Below are positions 1 to 8,233 of a DNA stretch of 64,000 nt, one piece after another. A model generated the notes under the pieces. It was given only the letters and a program-made list of their open reading frames with translations, had not been told where the DNA came from and ran no database searches. Position numbers and translations under genes: made by a program. The DNA is from Pelethousia sp034933245 (GTDB taxonomy: Bacteria > Bacillota > Clostridia > Christensenellales > CAG-138), in the NCBI GenBank assembly GCA_034933245.1, contig JAYFNX010000004.1, positions 21,099 through 85,098 on the forward strand, written 5' to 3'. How positions within the stretch are numbered: the first letter of the stretch is position 1; the number at the start of each line of letters is the position of its first letter.

Positions 1-1264
1 TATTGGGCGCTGCAATAAGTATACTCAGAAGATACAGCCTTCTTCTTTCACCACCGCTGAGCCTGCCGATGGAGGTATACTGCAGATCGGAGGTGAACAA
101 AAACCGCTCCAGCATTTGGGATGCTGAGAATGTGCCTTCTGAAGTTTTGGTTTCGCTCGCAACGGCGGTGATAAAATCGTAAACCCGCAGGTTAGGGTCC
201 AGTTCACGCCCCTCCTGTGAGAAATAGCCGATTCGTACGGTAGAGCCTACCGCCACCATACCCTCGTCCGGAGTTAGCTCCCCCGCGATGATATTTAGCA
301 ATGTGGTTTTACCTACACCGTTTTTTCCTACAATGCCGATGCGGTCATTCCGTTGGATATGATAGGAAAAATGATCGATGACCGTGCGGCTGCCAAAGGA
401 TTTTACAATGTCGTCAAGCTCAATCAGCTTTCGCCCCAAGCGGCTGGATACAGTTGCCATCTGTACCGCGGCATCCGTTACAGGCGCTGATTGATCCTTT
501 AGGGTATCATATCGCTCTATGCGATCATGGCTCTTTGTTGAACGCGCCCTGGCACCACGCATGATCCACTGATATTCCTTACGTAAAATCGCCTGCCGCT
601 TGCGTTCGCTAGCTTGGGCCATCTCAGCGCGCTGCGCTTTGAGTTCCAGGTATTTTGAATAATTGGCCTCATACGTATATAGCTTGGAATGGGATAGCTC
701 GGTAATGCGGGTTGCAACCCGCTCAAGAAAATAGCGGTCATGGGTTACCATAATCAAGCCGCCGGTAAAACGGCTCAAGCGTTGCTCCAGCCAAATCGTC
801 ATGTCACTGTCGAGATGGTTGGTTGGTTCGTCCAATATGAGAACGTCTGCGGGATGAATAAGCGTTGCGGAAAGCGCCACGCGCTTACGCTGCCCGCCTG
901 ACAATGTCCCTATTTTCGCTTCGTAATCCGTAATCCCCAGCCGTGTCAGCATGGATACCACTTCGTACTTATTAATTTCACGAAATTGCGGGGAGAACTC
1001 CGAGAATACTTGCTCCAGCACGGTAAGATCATCGTTCATCACCGGATTTTGTGAAAGATAGGCAATCCGCAGATTGGGATTGACGGAAACAGAGCCTTCG
1101 TCAGTCGGCTCTATGCCGGCTAAAATTTTCAGCAGCGTACTTTTTCCCGTGCCATTGATCCCCACAATGCCGATATGGTCCCTTTCATTCAGGTATAGGG
1201 AGACATCCCGCAGCAGTTGTTTGGTTCCGTAATTCTTTGAAATATGTTCCGCAGATAATAGCAT
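1..1264 (-). CDS. ABC-F family ATPase, C-terminus cut by window edge
   Basis: About 421 codons are visible, from an ATG at 1264. The protein has two ABC cassettes and no membrane segments, as in ABC-F translation factors and ribosome-protection proteins. The first cassette has a Walker A (GINGTGKST), signature LSGGQRKR and Walker B LILDEPTNHLD. A charged linker rich in Arg, Lys and Gln follows. The second cassette has Walker A GKNGVGKTT and signature LSGGERRR; its Walker B and C-terminus lie outside the window. ABC-F proteins bind the ribosomal E site and either rescue stalled ribosomes or displace antibiotics. Housekeeping (Uup/YfmR-like) and resistance types cannot be separated without the rest of the protein. 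It is transcribed away from the DUF4317 gene. Confidence 0.92.
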   Translation of the reverse strand, partial: MLLSAEHISKNYGTKQLLRDVSLYLNERDHIGIVGINGTGKSTLLKILAGIEPTDEGSVSVNPNLRIAYLSQNPVMNDDLTVLEQVFSEFSPQFREINKYEVVSMLTRLGITDYEAKIGTLSGGQRKRVALSATLIHPADVLILDEPTNHLDSDMTIWLEQRLSRFTGGLIMVTHDRYFLERVATRITELSHSKLYTYEANYSKYLELKAQRAEMAQASERKRQAILRKEYQWIMRGARARSTKSHDRIERYDTLKDQSAPVTDAAVQMATVSSRLGRKLIELDDIVKSFGSRTVIDHFSYHIQRNDRIGIVGKNGVGKTTLLNIIAGELTPDEGMVAVGSTVRIGYFSQEGRELDPNLRVYDFITAVASETKTSEGTFSASQMLERFLFTSDLQYTSIGRLSGGERRRLYLLSILIAAPN

Positions 1265-1480
1265 TATTTCTCCCTATATTCAAGTATTCAAGCAGCTGCA
1301 GTTGCGCGCCCGGTTGTTTTTCCGCCCTTAATCCGAAAACTCCGTATTGTTCGAAAATCCGCGACAATACTAAAAACTTCTGTGTAGCCAACTGCAATAT
1401 GCCCACCGGTTCAGCAGCATCTGAATTATCTTATCATCATTATAGAACGAAGTCACCCTATTATCCGAAAAACCCAAAGC

Positions 1481-1510
1481 AAGACAATATCGCTCCCGGC
1501 ATGATATAAT
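1481..1510 (+). promoter_or_regulatory. Candidate promoter for the DUF4317 gene
   Basis: AAGACA at 1481-1486 is followed after 18 bases by a perfect TATAAT at 1505-1510. The -10 lies inside a small inverted repeat (CATGA...TCATG). The -35 matches the consensus at four of six positions, so strength is uncertain. The DUF4317 start is about 60 bases downstream. Confidence 0.45.
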
Positions 1511-1571
1511 TCATGCTGTTGCTGCTTTTGCGGCAGCCTTCTTTATATCATAAACAGTGTGAGGTTATTAC

Positions 1572-2699
1572 ATGAACGAAAAAGGGGTACGGGAGATCCG
1601 GCGTCGTTTCAGACCGGATAAAAGTATGATTGGCAGGGTATACGGCTGTTATGTCAATGAGGACAGAAAAATTGTCGCTACATTTGAAGAGTTCCTTTCC
1701 GGCATGCCGCAGGAGGAGTCGGAACGCTTTCTTTCCCTTTTGAAAAAGGCTTTATCCGGTTCTCTTGGAAAGAATCTTGTCAATATAGAATTCAGCGCAA
1801 AACAGGTGATGAACAGCGACGAGCATAAGCTGCTTTCCATGCTCCGCCAGGATGGGCTAAAGAATTTGGATATGCTGCAAACTTTCTATCAGCGTGTCTC
1901 TGAATCTCTCAACATGGGTGGCAATTATCTTATCCTTCTGACCCACGATGTATATACTGTGCCTTACAGAGCCACGGACGGCGAGATACAGAAGGATGCA
2001 TCCGACGAGGAATTCAGCTACATCCTTTGCAGCATATGCCCGGTGAAGTTGACTCCAAAAGAGCTAAGCTACCGGCTAACCGAGAACCGCTTTCACACCA
2101 CGCAAGGCTCAATCGTATCCGCACCGGAATTGGGCTTTCTGTTTCCAGCCTTCGATGATAGAGCCGCCAACATTTATGGGGCGTTGTACTATATGAAAAA
2201 CGCTACGGAGAATCATCAGGAATTTATCGATGCGGTATTCCATGTGGAGCCGCCCATGCCCGCTGCAGCACAGAAGGAGATTTTCCAAGCCATATTGGCA
2301 GAAACACTCAGGGAGGATTGCAGCCTCGAGGTGGTGCAGGCTGTCCATGAGCATCTGCGCGAAAGGATAGAGCAGCACAAGGAAAGCAAGGAGCCCGAAC
2401 AACTTCTGCTCTCGCAAAGGGAAATGGGAGCGGTGCTGCTGGAATGCGGCGTATCTACAGAGCATGTGCAAGCCTTTTCCGCTACCGTTGAAGCGCATTT
2501 CGGCACGGATGCGCAGCTTATGCCCGCCAACGTGATTGACAAAAAGCAGTTTGTCATTCGCACGCCCGATTTGGTGATCAAGGTTGATCCAGAGCGGAGT
2601 GACCTCATCGAAACACGGGTGATCGACGGAAGCAGATATATACTGATTCCCGCAGATACCGGCGTGGAAGTCAATGGGGTAAGCGTAAAGATGGGCTGA
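1572..2699 (+). CDS. DUF4317 family protein
   Basis: A 375-residue soluble protein with no signal peptide or membrane segment. Its opening MNEKGVREIRRRFRPDKSMI and the later sequence match my memory of DUF4317, an uncharacterised family nearly confined to Clostridia. Members are usually 370-450 residues, so this one is full length. The ATG at 1572 is preceded by GTGAGG at about 7 bases. It stands alone: the upstream gene is divergent and a hairpin terminator follows at 2867. No catalytic motif is visible and I assign no function. Confidence 0.85.
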   Translation: MNEKGVREIRRRFRPDKSMIGRVYGCYVNEDRKIVATFEEFLSGMPQEESERFLSLLKKALSGSLGKNLVNIEFSAKQVMNSDEHKLLSMLRQDGLKNLDMLQTFYQRVSESLNMGGNYLILLTHDVYTVPYRATDGEIQKDASDEEFSYILCSICPVKLTPKELSYRLTENRFHTTQGSIVSAPELGFLFPAFDDRAANIYGALYYMKNATENHQEFIDAVFHVEPPMPAAAQKEIFQAILAETLREDCSLEVVQAVHEHLRERIEQHKESKEPEQLLLSQREMGAVLLECGVSTEHVQAFSATVEAHFGTDAQLMPANVIDKKQFVIRTPDLVIKVDPERSDLIETRVIDGSRYILIPADTGVEVNGVSVKMG

Positions 2700-3099
2700 A
2701 GAATTGAGTTAACCGAATAGTAGGTGGCATTTTCTCTATCCCCGCATAGTTCGGTAAAACTATTGCTGTAACTGCCTTTTGGCCGCATTGTTTTCCATAG
2801 TATTCTCTATGCTGGTATACGTTTCCCTAAGTTTCGTATTGCGACAGTATAACGCGACACCACATAAAAGCCCTGCCCGTTTTATAAGGCATGGCTTTAT
2901 TTTTTGGAATCCCGAAGGTTGCTCTCTTTATGATACGAAACGCATGCAGTCTCGCAGCTGCTGGGTTTGCGCATCCCCTTCGTGAAAAATGAAAGGCTTT
3001 TGTTTTTGCGTAATGCGCCATATTGATTCGCAACGAGGTAAATGAAAGCCGGATCACAACGCCATATAGGAGGGATACACATGCCTTCGTCCATTGCTC
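2700..3099. other. Intergenic stretch, no gene seen
   Basis: Four hundred bases between the DUF4317 gene and the convergent Hint-like gene. Apart from the hairpin terminator at 2867-2906 I see no supported feature. Short open frames here have unlikely composition and no family resemblance. Confidence 0.6.
2867..2906 (+). terminator. Rho-independent terminator after DUF4317 gene
   Basis: An 11-bp stem with one mismatch (AAAGCCCTGCC against GGCATGGCTTT, arms 2867-2877 and 2888-2898), a 10-base loop and then a T-rich tail. It lies about 170 bases beyond the DUF4317 stop codon. Confidence 0.65.
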
Positions 3100-3564
3100 T
3101 CACGCAAGCCCATCCGGTAAGCGTTTGGCGGGCGGTTGCTCGGTGTCGCTGCGTAGTACGCGAAATTCCTGCACCATCTCGAAGGAGCCAACCGCAATGC
3201 CATTCGCAAAGTGTAGGCCCTTTTGATCAAAGCCGAGGTGATAAACGATGTCATCGTGCTTGATGGCTTCAACCTCCTGTACGATAGCAAAACGACCATC
3301 CTCGCATTGTAGCGCGTCACCACAGCCAACCTCACAAGCTTGTTTTACACCGGTAGATGTCATCACAACGCTATTTGGCGATAGCTTGATGGGCGAGGCG
3401 CTCTTAACTTGAATTTGGAGAAGCGTTGCATCACGACCCAAAAGGATATTGGTAACAACGAGAATCTTACCGTCACCCATTATCCGGTCACCTATGGCGA
3501 TATGCTCGATATATCGCCAACTGCCGTCTGCCATCGTAACCCGCGTATCCTTTGCAAATCCCAT
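3100..3564 (-). CDS. Small stand-alone Hint-like (intein/hedgehog fold) protein, degenerate
   Basis: A 154-residue protein consisting almost wholly of a Hint-type domain. The pattern FAKDTRVTMADGSWRYIEHIAIGDRIM is the usual Hint opening. The end (VYHLGFDQKGLHFANGIAVGSF) matches the closing Hint strand. The splicing nucleophile is missing: the residue before FAKDTRV is Gly instead of Cys, and the mid-domain His-Pro block reads LSPNSVVM. Autoprocessing by thioester chemistry is therefore unlikely. There is no N- or C-terminal extein-like domain. I chose the ATG at 3564 over the TTG just before it because GAGGG lies 7 bases upstream. It may be a structural or interaction domain; function is unknown. 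Confidence 0.65.
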   Translation of the reverse strand: MGFAKDTRVTMADGSWRYIEHIAIGDRIMGDGKILVVTNILLGRDATLLQIQVKSASPIKLSPNSVVMTSTGVKQACEVGCGDALQCEDGRFAIVQEVEAIKHDDIVYHLGFDQKGLHFANGIAVGSFEMVQEFRVLRSDTEQPPAKRLPDGLA

Positions 3565-4014
3565 CAAAATACCCTCGCTTTCTATTTGTTACAATTCTGT
3601 TCCACCAATCACTAAATATAATCCATCCCTAGGGGTAACATTGCTATTCCTGATTTTTGAATCGCACATTCTTTCTAGAACCTATCGTTGGACGAATTCC
3701 GCATTCTTGCTAAGCTACCTATGCTATTGAATCAAATGGGGATATGCGATTGGTTCGCCCGAATTGTATCATAAATGGGAAGGCGTGTCTGTCACAGGCG
3801 TACATTCTCTCCATGCATCCATAAGCAATAGATGTATGCAAAGAGTTATAGGCAACGTTTTTTCAACCCCTCTTTTATACATCTATCCGCGCAAAAAATC
3901 TTCTTTTTTTGTCTTACCATTAGCCGGTTCATCGTGCAAAACCGACTATGCAATTTGGTTGTTTATGCCTTATTTTCCGGATCTTTGCATGCCTTTGCGC
4001 TGTGCGGCGTTACC
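3565..4014. other. Intergenic stretch with a long hairpin
   Basis: About 450 AT-rich bases between the Hint-like gene and butyrate kinase, both on the minus strand. The only structure I see is an inverted repeat at 3830-3845 and 3870-3884 (AGATGTATGCAAAGAG against CTCTTTTATACATCT) with a 24-base loop. It could terminate or stabilise the butyrate kinase transcript, but neither strand has a clean U-tract directly after the stem. No convincing coding region. Confidence 0.55.
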
Positions 4015-5109
4015 TTAGAAATCGAAGCCTTTCCATACCGGTTCTCCGGTATAAGGATGGGCATCTTCCTCTCCGCGCAGAACCCGCAGCACGGCGCCTG
4101 CCAGTTCCTCCTGTTCCATTTCACCGGGATAGACGGTGATTGTTGCAATCCAGCCACAACGGCTGCGGATGCCCTCCACAATGTCATCAAAACGGACAAG
4201 CCCGCCGGTCAACAAAATGCCGTCCACTTTTCCGCAGAGTACGGCGCTCATAGCCCCGATTTCTTTGCAGATCTGATAAATCATGGCGTTCCACACCAAA
4301 ACCGCTTTCCGGTCTCCGGCTTCCACCATGCTGTGGACCTTATCCGCATTGGAGGTTCCGAAGTGGCTGACAAAGCCTCCGGCACGGGAGCACATGAGCC
4401 GAACCTCCTCCAGGGAATGCTGCTCAATATAGTCCAGCAGGCAGAGCACCGGTACACTGCCGATGCGGGTAGGGGCGTAGGGACCGTCTCCGCCTGAGCC
4501 TACGTTCCCGTCCACCATTTTCCCGCAGTCGTGGGCATTTATCGTCACGCCGCCGTCGATATGCGCAACCACAAAGCGGCAGTCCTCATAGCGCCTATGC
4601 ATGGATTTTGCATGGTAAGAGGCGATTGCCTTTTGATTCAAGGCATGTGTCTGGGCATTCCGGTACAATCCGGCGATGCCGGTGATACGGGCATAATCGC
4701 AAAGTTCATCAATATTGGTGGGGTTGAGCGTGAACATTTTCCCACCGTACTCCCTGCATAGCTCATAGGCCAACAGCACCCCCAGCTTTGCTGCGTGCTC
4801 GCTGCCGCCCACCGCATGCAATGTATCGAGGTAAAGCCGGTAGTCAATGGGCATTACACCTGCGCGCTGCGGGTAAGCGCTTCCGCCGCGACCTACAAAT
4901 ATATCTACACCCGCAGGAGCATACCCATTCCGCCGCAGCATGTTCAGAATCACTTGTTTACGGAAGGGAACTTGGTCGTTCACGGAGGGGTATTGCAGCA
5001 GGATCGAGGCGTCATGAAATTCGCTTTCCTCAAAAAGTAGAGTGTCATTTTCATACAGACTGAGTTTTGTGGAGGTGGAACCAGGGTTAATTACCAATAT
5101 TTTCTTCAT
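4015..5109 (-). CDS. buk: Butyrate kinase
   Basis: A 364-residue cytoplasmic kinase of the acetokinase family. It interconverts butyryl phosphate plus ADP with butyrate plus ATP, the last energy-conserving step of one butyrate route. Visible family motifs are the N-terminal phosphate loop INPGSTSTK, the GRGG block, HIDGGVTINAH and the glycine-rich DGNVGSGGDGPY. Length fits Buk (about 355-365). The ATG at 5109 has GAAGGAAGGA just upstream and is preferred over a TTG 15 bases earlier. Phosphotransbutyrylase (ptb), the usual partner, is absent from both flanks, so it must be elsewhere or the enzyme serves branched-chain acids. A clear promoter lies about 60 bases upstream. Confidence 0.93.
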   Translation of the reverse strand: MKKILVINPGSTSTKLSLYENDTLLFEESEFHDASILLQYPSVNDQVPFRKQVILNMLRRNGYAPAGVDIFVGRGGSAYPQRAGVMPIDYRLYLDTLHAVGGSEHAAKLGVLLAYELCREYGGKMFTLNPTNIDELCDYARITGIAGLYRNAQTHALNQKAIASYHAKSMHRRYEDCRFVVAHIDGGVTINAHDCGKMVDGNVGSGGDGPYAPTRIGSVPVLCLLDYIEQHSLEEVRLMCSRAGGFVSHFGTSNADKVHSMVEAGDRKAVLVWNAMIYQICKEIGAMSAVLCGKVDGILLTGGLVRFDDIVEGIRSRCGWIATITVYPGEMEQEELAGAVLRVLRGEEDAHPYTGEPVWKGFDF

Positions 5110-5168
5110 GTTTCCTTCCTTCAAATATCTAAGATTTTAAAGTAATATACGTAATAACAATTAATTCG

Positions 5169-5196
5169 ATTATATCAAATCTGATTTTTTTTTCAA
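5169..5196 (-). promoter_or_regulatory. Promoter of butyrate kinase gene
   Basis: Read on the minus strand: TTGAAA, 16 bases, then a perfect TATAAT. The -10 ends about 60 bases before the buk start. Confidence 0.65.
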
Positions 5197-5302
5197 CCGA
5201 GTCAACAAGACTGCCATGCAAATATTTTAGATATTAGTTTGATGCTACCATTATACGGATCTTTTTTTGCAAAACCCGCAGAATCCATAAGGACGGCGGA
5301 AA

Positions 5303-5329
5303 TTAGCACTCGGAACGGACGAGTGCTAA
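5303..5329 (+). promoter_or_regulatory. CIRCE operator (HrcA binding site)
   Basis: TTAGCACTC at 5303-5311, nine bases, GAGTGCTAA at 5321-5329. This is an exact match to CIRCE, the operator of the heat-shock repressor HrcA, which normally controls groESL and dnaK operons. Here it sits about 150 bases upstream of a lone hsp20 gene. A TTATAC element around 5251 may be the associated -10. Confidence 0.93.
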
Positions 5330-5476
5330 AAGTTTGCTTTTGGATTGAGATGCCGTCAAACTGCCGTAACAATGCGACGCTATGATAAGCATGTAAACAA
5401 AAAGGGCACGGTGGGCCGGACCGGAACGCCGCGCCGCAGATATGTAACGACGAAAACGAAAAAGGAGGTTTTCATC

Positions 5477-5911
5477 ATGCGTGGACTGATTCCTTACCGC
5501 AGGAGCAATGGGGATGCAAACGGCATTGCCAACTATTTTGACGATTTTGAGAAGGCTTTCTTTGGCGGTATGCCAAGCTTTGGCTATGGCACCTTCCGGA
5601 CAGATGTGATGGATAAAGGCGATCATTTTCTGCTAAAGACGGATTTGCCAGGCGTAGCCAAGGAGGATATCCACCTGGATATCCATGGCGACGACTTGAT
5701 GATAAGCGTACAGCACGAGGAAAGCAAGGAAGAAAAGAAAGAGAACTTTCTCCGCCGTGAGCGGGCATACGGCTCGTATTGCCGCAGTTTCGATATCTCC
5801 GATGTCGATGCGGATAAGATCAAGGCTGCCTATCATAACGGCGTATTGGAGCTTACCCTGCCCAAACGGGGCGATCAAGCCTTGCGGGGAAAACAAATCC
5901 AGATTGATTAA
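5477..5911 (+). CDS. Hsp20-family small heat shock protein
   Basis: A 144-residue ATP-independent holdase chaperone. The alpha-crystallin domain runs from about residue 38 to the C-terminus, with typical FRTDVMDKGDHFLLKTDLPGVAKEDI, a charged region rich in Glu and Lys, ERAYGSYCRSFDI and AAYHNGVLELTLPK blocks. The N-terminal arm (RGLIPYRR...FDDFEKAFFG) resembles clostridial Hsp18. The ATG at 5477 follows AAAGGAGG at about 8 bases. An upstream in-frame extension lacks a ribosome site and overlaps leader DNA, so I excluded it. It is monocistronic, controlled by the CIRCE element upstream and ended by a strong hairpin terminator. Confidence 0.95.
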   Translation: MRGLIPYRRSNGDANGIANYFDDFEKAFFGGMPSFGYGTFRTDVMDKGDHFLLKTDLPGVAKEDIHLDIHGDDLMISVQHEESKEEKKENFLRRERAYGSYCRSFDISDVDADKIKAAYHNGVLELTLPKRGDQALRGKQIQID

Positions 5912-6260
5912 TTTCCAGCATGCCTGCCGGCCGCCACAGGCTGCCGAAAAAGCCCAGCTTAGCTGGGCTTTTTCCATTTTATCTGATAAAATGCGAGTTG
6001 GATTGCGCGGGAGCTGATGGAAGAGGCGAAAGCCGACGGGGAATCGGATGGAAAGCTGCCGGTTGACGAGGATGGGCGGGCTCCCGCGCCATCCGCAAGC
6101 GGTGAGCGGGCGCCTTTTATGCGGTATACAATACGGTTTCCCTCATCTACCGGCGCGGCGATCAGCCAAATGCGTGTCCCCGGAAGGATTCGGGCTTACC
6201 AACACCCGCAAAGACATTGCGCGCAATAGCTTTGATAAATGCAGGCACCACAAGGTGGAA
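5912..6260. other. Intergenic stretch between convergent genes
   Basis: Holds the hsp20 terminator at 5947-5973. Beyond it I see no gene or structured element before the end of the minus-strand DUF6320 gene. Confidence 0.6.
5947..5973 (+). terminator. Rho-independent terminator after hsp20
   Basis: AAAAAGCCCAG, a five-base CTTAG loop, then CTGGGCTTTTT. The A-run on the 5' side means it could also act on minus-strand transcripts from the esterase cassette. Confidence 0.9.
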
Positions 6261-6956
6261 TTATAAAAACGATCTTCTTTCCAGCCATTCCCGTAACGAC
6301 CGGATGATTGCCGCAAGTATCAGAAACAGACCCACCAAGAAAAACGTGCTCACAGAGTAAAGAGACCATGAAAACATCTTGGTGCCAAATGTGATATGCT
6401 GAAAGTATTCTATCAGCATGGAGCTTGCGCCTAGCGCGGCAAGAAGGCCTCCGATAATAAACAGCTTTCCGCCATTGACATAGCGGAACAAGATAACTGC
6501 CGTGGTTGTCAGTATGCCCAACAGCATAACCACCGGGAATGCAAAAGAAAGAAACCAATCCCCGTGATTATACAGGCAGACATATAGCAAGAAAGCGCTG
6601 GCGGCGAGGAAACTAACCGGTACGAAGACTACGGGATTGGGGTGGTGAAACCATAACGGTAAAACGACACCGATGTACAGAGCGGCAATGCCGCTCATCA
6701 CATAACCGGACCAACGGATGGCCCCATAAGTGCGCAGACAAAAAATCAGGCTCACGATGCCCACGATGGTCAATACAATCGTAAGAAAAATCGCGGCTGG
6801 AATTTTTTCATTCTCCTTCTTTTTCGGATACACGGAAGAATACCCGTCATTTGCTTTTTTAATTTGAGCATCTTCAGGAAGCCGGACAGGGGTGGCGCAT
6901 AAGGGGCAGCGCTCTGTACCGTCCGTTAACCTGACGCCGCACTTTATACAGTACAT
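6261..6956 (-). CDS. DUF6320-type zinc-ribbon membrane protein
   Basis: A 231-residue protein. Residues 1-22 form a zinc ribbon with two CxxC pairs (CIKCG and CPLCA). A charged linker follows, then about six hydrophobic segments from residue 53 onward. This matches the DUF6320 family as I recall it, small Firmicutes membrane proteins of unknown role. It begins two bases after the stop of the acyltransferase gene, with GAGGTG as ribosome site, so it is the last gene of a three-gene cassette. The repeated pairing suggests a role in membrane or lipid-linked acyl transfer; this is inference from context. Confidence 0.75.
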   Translation of the reverse strand: MYCIKCGVRLTDGTERCPLCATPVRLPEDAQIKKANDGYSSVYPKKKENEKIPAAIFLTIVLTIVGIVSLIFCLRTYGAIRWSGYVMSGIAALYIGVVLPLWFHHPNPVVFVPVSFLAASAFLLYVCLYNHGDWFLSFAFPVVMLLGILTTTAVILFRYVNGGKLFIIGGLLAALGASSMLIEYFQHITFGTKMFSWSLYSVSTFFLVGLFLILAAIIRSLREWLERRSFL

Positions 6957-6958
6957 GG

Positions 6959-8233
6959 TTAAGCACCTCGCAGTTTACTTTCAATGGTCACGGGAACGCC
7001 CAACTCCACAAGCCGGGAGAAGAAACGCTGTTCCAGCTCGGTTTCCCGAATGTTTCGTATCATGCTCACATAGGTTGCGTTGCCTAAACTTACAACGGAG
7101 CAATTGTTTGGATAGCTATATTGCACGCCGATAATGAACTCCATCCGCTCCACATAAGGCCGCATGGGTTCCGGAATTTTAACGACCCCGAGATTCGATA
7201 CGTTCAGGCAGCCTTTGGTCTCCCCAACATGCGCATACACCATGCGCAGGAAAAGGTTTTTGATGAACAGCGGCATAATCCGCAGAATCGTCAGCCGCTG
7301 CGGTATGACGTTAGCCGCGATTCTCGCCGCCATAAGCTGGGGCATCGCTTCGGCGGATAATTGGGCGGAGATGCTGTTGCACAGATCCCCCAATGTAAAA
7401 GCGCCCAATTTGGGATCAACCCCGGGATTCAGCGTGAGCGCAAAGTTGCGCAGCGTTTTGCTTCCGTAAAGACGGCGAAGATTGACCGGTACGGTGATTT
7501 TCACGGGTTTTGGCCGCCTGCGCGGTGCGTGCTTCGCCTGCATCTCCATGATGGCCTGCGCCATAACGGCCACCAAAAAAACCGTAACGGTAGCTTGATA
7601 GCCGTGCGCGGCTTCTACCAGCTTGTCCGTGGGCAAAATACCGGTAATAAGATGCCGTACGCCATCTTTTTCATGGGTGCCCCTTAGGCGGTAGGAATTC
7701 GGTTCGGACCGGCTCATGGCGTGCCGGCCGCTATAGCGCAGGAAACTGTCTTCCATTTCTTCCGGCTGGGGCTCTTGCACAATATCCAGTATATCATCCG
7801 AAGCCGGGATATCGATGCCGTATTTTAAGGCAAGATACCGGGCTGCCAGCGTTTTTAAATAGATCATGCCCCCCGTGCCGTCGGTCAGCGCGTGAAAAAA
7901 CTCCACGGCAATGCGATTTCGATAATACAGAATTCGCAGGCAGCAGGAGCGGAGCTCTTTTGTGCCCATATGGGTCAGCGGATAAGCGAAATCCTGGCCT
8001 ACCTTCAGCGGGGTTCTGATTTCTTCCAGGTAGTACCAGAATATGCCGGTGCGCAGCCGCATGTATAAGGAGGGAAAGCGGGGCATCAGGTCGTCCGCCG
8101 CCTGTTGCAGCACGGCGGGGTCTATGGGTTCCCGCAGCGAGATGGACTGCCGGAAGACATTGCACCAGCCGGGACGCTTGACCGCAGGAAAAATTAAAGC
8201 GGCGTTATCGAGCCGCAGCCAGAATTTGCTCAT
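6959..8233 (-). CDS. Condensation/alcohol-acetyltransferase-fold acyltransferase
   Basis: A 424-residue soluble protein of the CoA-dependent acyltransferase superfamily. The catalytic motif is visible as FFHALTDGTGG (HxxxDG), followed by the second-half block NVSNLG. Such enzymes transfer acyl groups to alcohols or amines. There is no carrier-protein or adenylation domain, so a stand-alone enzyme is more likely than an NRPS part. I place the start at the ATG at 8233, which overlaps the esterase stop codon in an ATGA arrangement and implies translational coupling. The longer in-frame extension overlaps the esterase coding region and is unlikely. Substrate unknown. Confidence 0.75.
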   Translation of the reverse strand: MSKFWLRLDNAALIFPAVKRPGWCNVFRQSISLREPIDPAVLQQAADDLMPRFPSLYMRLRTGIFWYYLEEIRTPLKVGQDFAYPLTHMGTKELRSCCLRILYYRNRIAVEFFHALTDGTGGMIYLKTLAARYLALKYGIDIPASDDILDIVQEPQPEEMEDSFLRYSGRHAMSRSEPNSYRLRGTHEKDGVRHLITGILPTDKLVEAAHGYQATVTVFLVAVMAQAIMEMQAKHAPRRRPKPVKITVPVNLRRLYGSKTLRNFALTLNPGVDPKLGAFTLGDLCNSISAQLSAEAMPQLMAARIAANVIPQRLTILRIMPLFIKNLFLRMVYAHVGETKGCLNVSNLGVVKIPEPMRPYVERMEFIIGVQYSYPNNCSVVSLGNATYVSMIRNIRETELEQRFFSRLVELGVPVTIESKLRGA

